NCBI GenBank assembly: GCA_033964015.1
Contig: CM066925.1
Coordinates: 5,164,523-5,228,522 of the forward strand
From: Scolanthus callimorphus
Taxonomy: Eukaryota > Cnidaria > Anthozoa > Actiniaria > Edwardsiidae
Length of the DNA: 64,000 bases
Direction of reading: 5' to 3'
Below the pieces are notes generated by a model. The model did no database searches. It saw nothing but the letters and a program-made list of their open reading frames with translations, and had not been told where the DNA came from. Positions 41,201 to 53,200 of the stretch are shown piece after piece (the stretch's first letter is position 1; every line of letters begins with the position of its first letter). The translations under genes and the position numbers were made by a program.

Positions 41201-44200
41201 CTAGCGCACTGGTTGATTATGAAATCGCGCTTTGATTTTATACCAAATTGCACTCCAAAATTACCATTTTATTATTGATTTAAGAGCGAATGTCTGAGAA
41301 AATCGAGCAAAGTGCGGACACAACTCAAATTCTAATCTACCCTCAAAAAGTGTCTATAAGATCGCTTGTATGATACAAGTAACATGCTGGCCTTTATTTT
41401 TTCCAAAACGGCAGAGTTTAAGAATTATTCGAGAAATTCGATTTCGCCGCCGTGGTGACCCAAAAACACCTTCAAAACAGTGCACTTCGAAAACGTTCTC
41501 CTATTTGTTTGTTTCGAATGGCACACCGAGGAAACTTCACGGGTAACAAATACAATGGGTATTTCTTAGAGTGAAGCTAAATTTCTGAATAAATCTTAAC
41601 CTTTTGACATCAAACATGTACGTCTAACAAACAGGTTGTCGCATTGGGGTATTTTCACTAAGTTTCTTAAATGTCTATTTTATCTACTGGCAAATCCCAA
41701 ATCCATCGAAACCTCCAAATTCCTAAAGGTAAAAGGTTATTCTAGGTAAATATAGCAAAACCAGCTGGGGTTATTTCGCCAGAGCTTCATAATATTTAGA
41801 TGAATTTTGAGTTCACAGGCGTACTTCAGGTTTCTGTTGACATTCCGATCAACACGCTTGAGTTGTTTTCAAGAGAAATCTCCACTATTTTAACCATCAT
41901 TACGAATAAAATTACTAGGATTTACCTTGTAATTGTCTCATATTCGGTTTTCTTGTAGTTGGCTTCTGCATTCTTCAAAATGAGCCAAGTTTATATCTGC
42001 TTCACGCGCTTGCCGTACACTTGTTACTGTAAAAGAGAAGCTCAATTGTCCAAATGTTTCAATCCAACTAAATTATTCGAATGAAAAACCCGAAATATCA
42101 GTACCTGAATGGTTTACCAGGGCTTTGGGTGCGAAGTTGGGCCTTTGCTTTCCCTGGTATTTACTCCAAAGCGCTCTGCGAAACTCGTGGAAGACACAAG
42201 AGACGACGCGCTTGCTACACTTTCTGTCACGTTTGCCTTGCGTGACCTCTAACCCGATGAGCCTTATTTGGGACTTGTTGATCACCGTCACGTCACACAG
42301 CCGTCACATCTCACTCGTGGCATCCACTATGAGATTCGCACAGCACTTCGCTGAGCTTTGCAGTAATACCAGGAAAAGACTTAGCACCCACAGCCATGCT
42401 AAACCATTCAGGTACTGATATTTCGGGTTTTTCATTGGAATAATTTAGTTGGATTGAAACATTTGAACAATTTAGCTTCTCTTTTACAGTAACAAGTGTA
42501 CGGGAAGCGCGTGAAGGAGATACAAACTTGGCTCATTTTGAAGAATGCAGAAGCCAACTACAAGAAAACCGAATAGGAGACAATTACAAGGTAAATCCTA
42601 GTAATTTTATTTGTAATGATGGTTACAATAGTGGAGATTTCTCTTGAAAACAACTCAAGCGTATTGATCGGAATGTCAACAGAAACCTGAAGTACGCCTG
42701 TGAACTCAAAATTCATCTAAATATTATGAAGCCCTGGCGAAATAACCCCAGCTGGTTTTGCTTTATTTACCTAGAATAACCTTTTACCTTTAGGAATTTG
42801 GAGGTTTCGGTGGATTTGGGATTTGCCAGTAGATAAAATAGACATTTTAGAAACTTAGTGAAAATACCCCAATGCGACACCCTGTTTGTTTAGACGTACA
42901 TGTTTGATGTCAAAAGGTTAAGATTTATCCAGAACTTTAGCTTCATTCTAAGAAATACCCATTGTATTTGTTACCCGTGAAGTTTCCTGCCTCTGCGATT
43001 CGAAACAAACAAATAAGATAACTTTTTCGAAGTGCACTGTTTTGAGGGTGTTTTTGGGTCACCACGGCGGCGAAATCGAATTTCTCGAATAATTCTTAAA
43101 CTCTGTCATTTTGGACAAAATAAAACCCAGCATGTTACTTTTATCATCCAAGCGATCTTATAGACACTTTTTGAGGGTAGGTTAGAATTTGAGTTGTGTC
43201 CGCGAATGTCAAATTTTGCTCGATTTTCTCAGACATTCGCTCTTAACTATAGCAATATCCTTAGAAAAACACCATTACTTTCTCTCTTGAAGGCTGATTT
43301 CAGAATTCATATGGATGAGAAACTTTAGCACACAATATTTTGTGTGACAGGCAATACTTTTATTACCCAGTTAAGATTAACGGTCGGAGGAGGCCTTCAA
43401 ATCAGTCTCGTACCCATGGTTATCTTTTTGCCTCCATTTCGGTGATTTCTCTAATCGATTTCTCTAAGAAAATTATTTTTAGAGGCGTCGGGACTGGGAA
43501 TGAGTAATACACGGCGCGCAATGAGCTGTGGGGAAGGCGGGAAAAAATTAACGTCTGGCACGATGTTGTAGTAGGTTTACAAATCAATAAAGAAAGGCTT
43601 TTTCATCGGACATTTATATCCCTGGCGATTATATTCCACAACGAGAGATGCAGAGGTAAAATTGCAATGTACACAAGGGACGGTTTGGACGACCACTACT
43701 GAGAATAGCTCAAAGACCTTCGAGGAATCGAGCAGTCGGGATTTAGCTGCGAAGGCTAAAGAGTCGGCTATAGAGTCGGCTAGAGTTCTACTGAGGGGAA
43801 ACAACTCAGAGGAAACGCTAAGATGCCTGAAATCGATCTCGGAACGGTTAAAATCAAATTTATTTTGAATGTCTAATGATGCTCTTGAAATTTGAATACA
43901 TTTTTAGTTTGTTTGGATAGTCTAGTTCGACGTGTTTGATTCGATATTCGATCTAACTTCAACATCTCTGTGGCATGATGGGAAAGCTTTTGCAACCTGT
44001 TCCGTTGGGGTTGCTTCTTTGAAGAGGAAATAAACATATTCACATTCATTTAATTCGAGGAGTTCCAAATGATATGAAAATGTTGTTTTTACCTAGCGGA
44101 GGGTTGTCACATGCTTCTACTTATTTTTCCAAATTCGCTAATGTTAGTAAGTTTGACTGTATATAGTAGATGGTACATTTGCTTCTAGCATTAAATGGCA

Positions 44201-47200
44201 CATGGAAATCTTGGGAATTCAGAGAGATTGTGGCTCAATAAATTATGAAATTCAAGAAACCACTAAGATATGACCTAGCTCCTGATAAAACTGAAAGAGC
44301 AAATATGATTTATTTTATTGCAGGGAAGAAATGAAGGCAGGAGGTTTTTCTTGGTAAACTTTTGTATCATGTGACCATCAGCTGCAACAGGCCTATTAGC
44401 TCACACTTTCGCTGCCTCGTTATAAAGGTCAAGAGACATGATCCTGGTTATTGAGTGTCTTCTAAAGGTCTAGTGATTGCTGTGTGTGGAACATAAGGAT
44501 TGCGTCAATAATGAATTTTTACAGGGGCATGCAATCATTTGAAATGATTGCTTTTACAGAAGTGCCCTGAAAAATCAATTTTCAGCAAACTATTTACAAA
44601 AAATAATAAATATTTCCAGAAAATTAAAGCTCTCCCTTCAAGACAGGCTCAAATTGGCACCCCAAAAATTGTTCTCTTTAAGCATGCCTTTGACTGACCT
44701 AAAACTCTCTTGTAACCCTGCTGTTGTGATGTAAAACGTCATGACGGAAAACCACACTCATTCCAAACACCATAGTAACAACTGAATGAGAGTCCATGTC
44801 TCTTGGTGTTATTTATTATGTGGCATGGCTTAGATCCAGTTATTGGATTTTCCCTTTCCCCTTACCTGGAAATGTCTTGGTTAGTAATGAGCACATGTCA
44901 CCTCTTAAATGAGAACTCAGTATTGTAAAATCACGGATAAATCTTATTTTATCTGTGTACAAAATTTATACCTCTTCTCCACTTTTGAGATCTCCTGAGA
45001 ATGACATTCCAAACGCACCACTGCTAGATGTGACAGTACGGAAAAATCCTTCAAATGTGTATCTTGAAAAGGGGTTTCGACAGCACAGTTTTACGGGTCA
45101 TCCCCCTTGTTATTATTTTTAGCCATATGTCAATTTCTTCTTCTAGAAGCACCCCCAAAAGAACCCTTCCCATTTAAAACCTGGCAGGTTGCAAAACGTT
45201 TCTCCTCATGCCACACAGAGATGTGAACAAAAAACTACTTCCTTGCGAAACCGAATAATATTATCCATGACTGTAACCTCCAGGTGCCGTTTATCAATTA
45301 CTCGTCGCATCACTTCTTCGAGCGCGCGAGAGATGAAGCTATTTTGTTTTTGCGAATCGCCACTGTTCATATCACGCATATTGCGGGCTCGAATCGAACT
45401 CATTTCGCGCATGCTGGCCCGTTGTGAAAGTAAAAAGCACGAAATAAAAAGTGTATTGTCCTGCCTTATATCGTATTGTATCATACAGTATTGTATCTCA
45501 TCATTAATCGTTTTTATTATGCATTATATTGTTATTATATTACTATGTATCACTAATCTAATGGTCCATTTTAAACTAAATATAGGATCTAGGAGCACAA
45601 ATAGGACGAAATGGCCAGAAAGTTGGCAAGGATGGAAGGCAAACAGCAGCAGTACTAAAGGCTGGACATTTGCAACTAAAACAACACTGCAAGCTGTCGC
45701 TGATAATGAAACGAACATTGAGTGCAATGAAAATGATTCAGGTAAGGTCGGCACTGCTAGTGATAGTTAAGTGACACAGTGTTATTTATATTATCAATCT
45801 TCATGTTATTTGGTTTGTCATAAATTCGAATAGATCGCGTCTCCGTTGTGATGCATGCCTCATGATACAATGATTCACGGAGCAATATGAATTGAAATAG
45901 GTGTATTGCTACACTCAGATTGCCAATTCAATAAGTCTGTGCAGCAGGCCCGTAGCAGGGAGAGAATAATTGTAATAATATGCATATATTTTTTTTCTCT
46001 CTGGAAATTTTGAGCTGAGCGCAAATTCGAGTAAAGGCGACTAAGAGGGTATAAAGACGTTTTATCCATTTAACTTCGCATAAAAAGGCTGATCATAGCT
46101 CAATAATTGTTCTATACGACTTGTTTAATGAAAGTAAATAAAACATCAAAGTCTTCAGGTCATTTGCCGCCGGGAACGAACGCCTTTTTCGTTCACGAGT
46201 TCAATTTACGTTTTGCGTATGGTAAGCCCTCGCAAGTTGACATTGATTTTAGTTTCTTTAGCCCTGGAATAAGACTTATAGCTCACGGCACGAAAACCTA
46301 TCTGCGAAAGAAGGCAGCACAAAGAGTACTTCTGAATTTAGAGTATGTGCGCCTTTCTGATAACGCGTTCAAACGCGTCAAGACATCTACAACCAGAGAT
46401 TGGATGGGCACCTCAATCACTTGATGCTCCTTCATGTACATAAGGTCAAAACGGATGCAATCAACTTAATAGATGATGCCAACCATTTTGTGACCGATAA
46501 GAAAAAAATACACCTTTTCAGTTGAAACTACTACGAGAAAACCATTAAGTAACTAATGTGAAACATGTATAGTTTACTGCGAGTAGTATAATATGCACCG
46601 AATTACCCTTTTTTTAGGGGGAATACTAATTAGTGAGGGGGAATATATAATGAGCTTGATGACGTCATGATCTATGTTTAGCCTTTTTTCGGTCACGTCA
46701 CTGTCACGCGCGGAAAACGTCTTAGTTCTGATTGGCTTAGCCTACATACACTGTGATTGGTTCAAAATACACTCGATTGTTCTCATCGTCTATAAAACCA
46801 TACATAATGAGCTATGTAATGACGTCACATGAAGAGACCCTCCCCTCCCCATCCTTTTTGAAGCAAAGGGGTGCCCCTCCCCCTATTTCAAACAAGGGGG
46901 TACCCTCCCCCTCCCCTATTGCAAACAAGGGGATACCCTCCCCCCTCCCCTATTTCCTCCTTTTTTTTAAACAAGGGAGCACCCCCCTCCCCCTCTTTTT
47001 TTCGAGTAAGGGAGGTACCCTCCCCTTTTTTAACCAAGGGGATACCCTCCCCACTCCCCTTCTTAAGACTACTGGGTATCAGGTTACCTATAATTTTGCA
47101 GCCGCTACGCCACTGGGAGTATAAGGTTACCTATCGCTTTAAAGGCAGGCGTCCCCCCACTCGAGTCATTCCCCATCATCCCGTCAGTCAGACCAAGGCT

Positions 47201-50200
47201 CAAGAAAAGGTTGACGAGATGAAGAACGCGGTGCAGAACGAAACAAGCAGTGAAGACAAAATGGCGGTCAACAGTGATGGGAAAGCTCTCGACTCAGCGT
47301 TGCGAATGGACACATCAGAAGACAAGGGAAATAAGCCCCCAACAAAAAAGAGGAAATTGCCTCAGTGGCTCATGTTGCCCTCTTCTGATTCGTCGATCGA
47401 AAATCCCCCCAAGGAGCTACTTCTACCCCCCTTTACGTTTGGTGCTTTACCTGCAAATTTCAAACAAGGTTCTTTTGGCATGACTAACGACGGTGGACTC
47501 TTTGGTCAAGGTATAAAAGAAAAAGGGACGAACCCAGTACCAACGGATTTGAATTTGTGGACTTTTCACTGTGGGGAGGAAATGCCTTCTGGAAAAGTAG
47601 CTCGAATCGTCCAAAAGTATGAAGAGGTTGGAGTGCACCCACCAAGGCTCACAGAGTTTGATTTTCAACGCGTGACACAAACGTTACCTGTACTTACTGC
47701 CCTCAAAGAGTTGGTTGACAGTCTGGCGGATAATTTAAAGGAACTAAACGCATGAGGTGCTATGACTACACGCATTGGGGTGGTCCACCAAATCCTTGCA
47801 TACAGTATGAGACAATGTGTACAAAACTTGACCAGATTAGTTTGTTGAGGAAAAAACATGATATCGATGGATGGCTCAAGATGTTTTACCGTATGAAACT
47901 GCTGGTTAACAAAGAAAAACGCAAGGTGGAGAAATCTCCAAAGAAAAGTAACCCAAAATTGGGTTGACACCACGAGCCACTATCAAGTCAGAGGGACATG
48001 TGTTTATAGTGTAAAACACTTTATTACGATTAATAAATTGGTTACAAGTCTAAAGTTTGTTCACTAGTATTCTTGACTTGGGATAGAGTTTTCCACTCAT
48101 CTTTTTTCTTGTTGTAATACGATCCCGCCATGCAATCATAACACCGCAGAAAAGACCCCTTCCAAGCTTTTCCCATGGGTGACTGCTTTTGACAAACTGG
48201 GCATTGGTAGAGTTTGCCTTTTTCGAAACGTCCGGACATTTTATCTTGCCACAAGCACTTTCCACACCCAGCAATATCGATGCGATAAGAATTGTTCCCT
48301 TCACAATGACTGCATAAACCATCGACTTTCTTTTCAATGTCAACCGAGACTCCACCCCCCTCTTGACTCTTTTCGTCGTCACTGGATTGCTCAGCTTCCT
48401 CATCACTGGATCGCTCTTCTTCGTCATCGTCGCTAGATTGGTCAGTTTCTTCAACACTGTCATTATTACCGTCAGTTTCATCATCGCTAGATTGGTCGCT
48501 TTGTTTCTCCCTGCTTTCATAGGTAACTACATCGTTCAAAGCTGCTTTATTACGGATCAATCTTTTATCAACTCCTAATTCTGCCAGTCCCTCGAGAAAA
48601 GACTTTAAGCCTCTTGGAGATGAAATATCTTCGTTGAAAGGTAGTAATACAAACTCTACAAGATTAGCAATAACTGTGTTTGGCATTCTGCCTTTACGAC
48701 GAATCATTTCCCCGTTAGGCGACCAAAACAAAATATCTTTAGAGGTGGCTATACTGTGCAGAAGGTCTCGGGCACCTTGATAGGGAACGGCATTTGAAAT
48801 CTGACTCAACACGTCTTTGATTCGAGGTTCATCTTTTGTCTCCTCGTGCTCATCCTCGTCATCGCTAGACATATCGCTATCTGAGTCCAGCGAACGTTTC
48901 ATGGTAAAAGCCAACCACAAATGAATTAATCTTCAAACGTGACTTGTATTTATACCCTCAGAGCAGCAATGCTAAAACAGGGACGAGTAGGTCTTTGACA
49001 AACCCACCCCCTTTTTGTGACAAGATTTGCTTTTTTTCTTTGAAAGGGGTGGAACCACTAGCCAAGGCGCCTAGGTCCTCCCATGTCGTTTTACATTACT
49101 AAACTCATTGTCACTTAATGGAATGTAACCCTTTCCGATATTATGGGCTACCTGAGTTAGAGCATGAACTTGTTCTGGGGTGGCTGTGTCGAGAAGGTAT
49201 TGGCGCTGATGTGGCGGGCAACTACACAAGTCTTGGAGAAAGCCAAGGTTGTTCTTCACTACCAGAGACATGATAACAACTGAAACGAAGTGTCAATTGA
49301 GCTACTATTTATATAGTTTGTAGCGCCCGCAAGACGCCTGCAAGACGCCCGCAAGGACGCCCGCAAAACGCCCGCAAGAGACGCCCGTCAACGCCCGCTG
49401 CAACGCGCGTCACGCCCGCTACAACGCCCGTGAACGCCCGCTGCAACGAGCGTCACGCCCGCTACAACGCCCGCTGCAACGCCCGTCACGCCCGCTACAA
49501 CGCCCGCTGCAACGCCCGCTACAACGCCCGTCAACGCCCGCTGCAATGCGCGTCACGCCCTCTGCAACGCCCGCTGCAACGCCCTCTGCAACGCCCGCTA
49601 CAACGCCCGCTACAACGTCCGTCAACGCCCGCTGCAACGCCCGTCACGCCCGTCAACGCCCGCTAAAACGGCTGCAATAGAAAGTATAAATAGAAGTGTT
49701 TCCCGAATCGTTACCATTTACCTGCAAACGGTTGAAGTGTTAACATCATGGTAAAGAAAGCTGTTTGTCCAGAGTGTGGAACAGGATTTTCACGTCATTA
49801 TGATATGGAGAGCCACAAAAAGAAATACCATCCAAACATTGTTACAGGTGAAACAAGCAAGCCAGAGCCTTCCACACCTTTTAGTGTTGGTGTTCACGAA
49901 GCATGTGGTCCCTTTCAACTCCAGCATCTTTTTACCTGTATGGTCGCAGGAATGACCGGAAGTGGAAAAACCGTTTGGGTACAGAAACTACTAGAGCAGG
50001 CACAAAAAACAATCTCATCCCCACCCCAACGCATAGTCTGGTGCTATGCTCAATGGCAACCCGCCTACACCGCTTTAGCCATGTCTATGCCACAAATAGA
50101 ATTCGTGAAAGGAATTCCAAATGACATTGAGCAAGACTCGTACTTTGACGTGCATATACGAAACCTCATTGTCATTGACGATCAGATGATTGAAACCGGG

Positions 50201-53200
50201 AATGACAACAGGATTGCAAACTTATTCACAAAGGGATCCCATCACAGAAATCTGTCAGTGATTTATATCCTACAAAACCTTTTTCACCAAGGTAAAGTCA
50301 ATCGAAACATATCCTTAAACAGCCACTACTTGGTCCTATTCAAGAACCCAAGACACCAGTTGCAAGTGATGACGTTGGCAAAACAAATGTACCCACGCAA
50401 CACTCATTACTTTCTTGACAAGTATGAAGAGGCCGTGAGGAAACCTTTTGGCTACATGTTTGTTGACTTAAAACCAGCAACCAACGACAGCTGCAGACTA
50501 CGCACCAATGTCCTTCCTGGGGAAGTGACAGCCATCGAGAAAAAGGATGATGCCGTTGGGAAAGAGCTCCTAAAATTTCTTAGTTATCAAAATATGGATA
50601 TTTCTCCAGAGAAGCGGCGAATGAGAGAACAACATGACAAAATGGACGATATCCTTCACAGTCAAACTATGAGTGAAGGTGAAAAGGTCATACGATACAC
50701 GCAGCTTCAAAACGAATTGTTACGAATGAAGCACCAAGCAAGTCACAACCCTCCAGTGGTTGTAGAACCTCCAGTAACAACACCTACCTACACTACTCCC
50801 CCAAGTATCCCGTTATCACCACCCGAGCCAGCCACTATACCCTATTTGGCAAAGGTGGTAGAATCTCCCAAGACTTCGTTTATTCCGCCGACACCGACCA
50901 TTCCAGAACCGACCTTGGCACCGCCACCTTCAGTGGCTATAACCCCAAAGAAGCCAAAATTACAAAATATCTTAAAGAATTATTTGGATGACGATGCCAA
51001 TAAAGACGGACCGTATCTAAAATCCACGTTGAGACGCTATCGGTTGCGTTCTCGCCGTTCTTCTCTATTTAAAATAAGATAAAAGTAGTAGTTAATAGGA
51101 AAACTCTACCAGACTTGTAAGCAATGTATAAATCGGAATAAAGCGTTTATTTAATTACCGCTAGTGGTAGTATGTTATGTAATATTTGACAGCACTTATA
51201 TCGAAAGCATAGACCAAGGGAGTATACCGGTATTATCGGATTGATATTGCGTGTTGGTATGAAATAATTGGGAGGTGTTGACAAATATAAAAAGAGAGAA
51301 CGCTTATTTACAAATACGCCGGGGAATCGGTCAACGGGGGACACCGGTCTTAACGGATTGATATTGCGTGTTGTTATTAAATAAGCGAGAGGTGTTGACA
51401 AATATATAAAAAAGAGAATTCTTATTTACAAATACGTCGGGGAATCGGTCAACGGGGGACACCGGTCTTAACGGATTGATATTGCGTGTTGTTATGAAAT
51501 AAGCGAGAGGTGTTGACAAATATAAAAAAAGAGAATTCTTATTTACAAATACGTCGGGGAATCGGTCAACGGGGGACACCGGTACTTAACGGATTAATAT
51601 TGCGTGTTGTTATTAAATAATTGGGAGACAAATATAAAAAAGAGAATGCTTATTTACAAATACGTCGGGGAATCGACCAAGGGGGTACCCCTGTCTTATC
51701 GGATTGATATTGCGGTGAATCGACCACGGGTGCACTGTTCTTAACGGATTGGTATTGCGTGTTGTTCTGAAATAATTGGAAGGTGTTGACAAATAATAAT
51801 AAAAAGAGAATGCTTATTTACAAATACGTCGGGGAATCGGCCACGGGTATACCGGTCTTATGGGATTGATATTCCGTGTTGTTATGATCTTTAACCTAAA
51901 TGCACATTCATGTGGGGTCTGCTTGCTTAGTATATAAAAAAGCGCCCAACTTACGATTATCACTTTCGGAAATATTACACAAACTAGAAGTCAACTTAGT
52001 AGAAAGAATTGCAGACGAAATGAACTGTGTAATTTGTCTTGAAGAGAGTGACATACTGGAAGTGATGGACTGCTATGGGCAACTTATTCACCACAAATGC
52101 TTAGCCCGGTGGCATGTGCGAAGTGAAACTTGTCCACATTGCAGACAAGAACAAGGCCAAAGGATATTGTGGTATCAAGAAGACGGAGAAGAACAAGAAA
52201 ACGCTGATAATGCATTAGAAGTACTGAGGAGTAATTCCCAATGCCAAGTGAGACAGAGGATGAAAAAGAAAATCTCAATCTGGAACTTGACAGTAACAGT
52301 GAAACCGAAAATGAAGAAAGGGAAAGGAGAAGAGATGAGGATTATTATCCTGACATATTTCGAAGAGATGACAATTATTATCCGGACATATTTCAAGATT
52401 AGAATATGAATTCCATAACTTTGAATTTAACGCTTTTCAAATGATAACAGACGCTTTCGTGGCGGAACGCTACCTTTTGTAAAATGAAATATAATTGGTT
52501 TAAATTGTGGATTTGAATTCTAGTTTATGTAATATTTCCGAAAGGGTATATTAAAATACCTTCACACTATTCGCACGTGTACATTTTAATGTGTCACCCC
52601 CCTCCCCCCTCCCTCCCCAAAAAAAGATCATGACGTCATCAAGCTCATTATATATTCCCCCTCACTAATTAGTATTCCCCCTCAAAAAAGGGTAATTCGG
52701 TGCATACTATACTACTACTGCGGCACTCGATACCACTCAACCGCTGAGTGATGGCTTCAAATGAGCGACAATAGCTGGCTCTCTGGGGCATACAACGGCC
52801 ATAACAGGAGCTCCGTTTTATTACCAAAAGCTTGCAATCATCGAGTAGGTGAGAGCTAGGTGCCTTTGATATTACCAAAAACCTCGCAACCATCGAGTAG
52901 GTGAAAGGTGCTTTGATATCCATTGAGCGGAATAGGACCCTCACCTACCAATTTGATAAGCCTGATGTTTTTGCAGAGACATTTTGTCAGTGGTCCCATT
53001 TTATACAATTCCTTTAGGGTAGGAATCGTCTTCGGTATTCCGGGGGAGACTACGCGTAACGGGAAAGCCTAAATGGAGATAACAATTAGATACCATGCAT
53101 TTCATGTTCAGTCCATAAACGTAACTTGTGTCACTAGGTGTTGGTTTCAAGAGACCGCTACGCCGCTAATAGTTATCTAATATATACGACTGACTCCTTT

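Larger units (their letters stand above)
46582..52716 (+). mobile_element. Element 3: 6.1-kb Polinton-type element with zinc-finger ATPase, core-protein relative and RING protein
   Basis: Termini AGTAGTATAATATGCACCGA and, inverted, AGTAGTATAGTATGCACCGA. Perfect TSD ACTGCG at 46576-46581 and 52717-52722. Inverted repeats of about 93 bp are shared with element 2 around ATATATAATGAGCTTGATGA. Genes: two plus-strand ORFs with ATGA overlap (47219-47967), a minus-strand acidic zinc-ribbon protein (48042-48902), a minus-strand truncated core-protein relative (49071-49271), a GC-rich minisatellite, a plus-strand C2H2-ATPase (49748-51082), a satellite array, and a RING protein with an overlapping acidic ORF. 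No polymerase, integrase or capsid gene is present. All main frames are open. Confidence 0.9.

Noticed and set aside
46871..47218. Upstream start for the element 3 ORF
   Set aside because: Would translate C-rich subterminal repeats into Pro/Ser runs; the internal ATG at 47219 starts where composition becomes protein-like.
49419..49666. Frames on both strands through the GC-rich minisatellite of element 3
   Set aside because: Repeat-derived Ala/Gly/Arg polymers lying between two TATA boxes that point away from the array.
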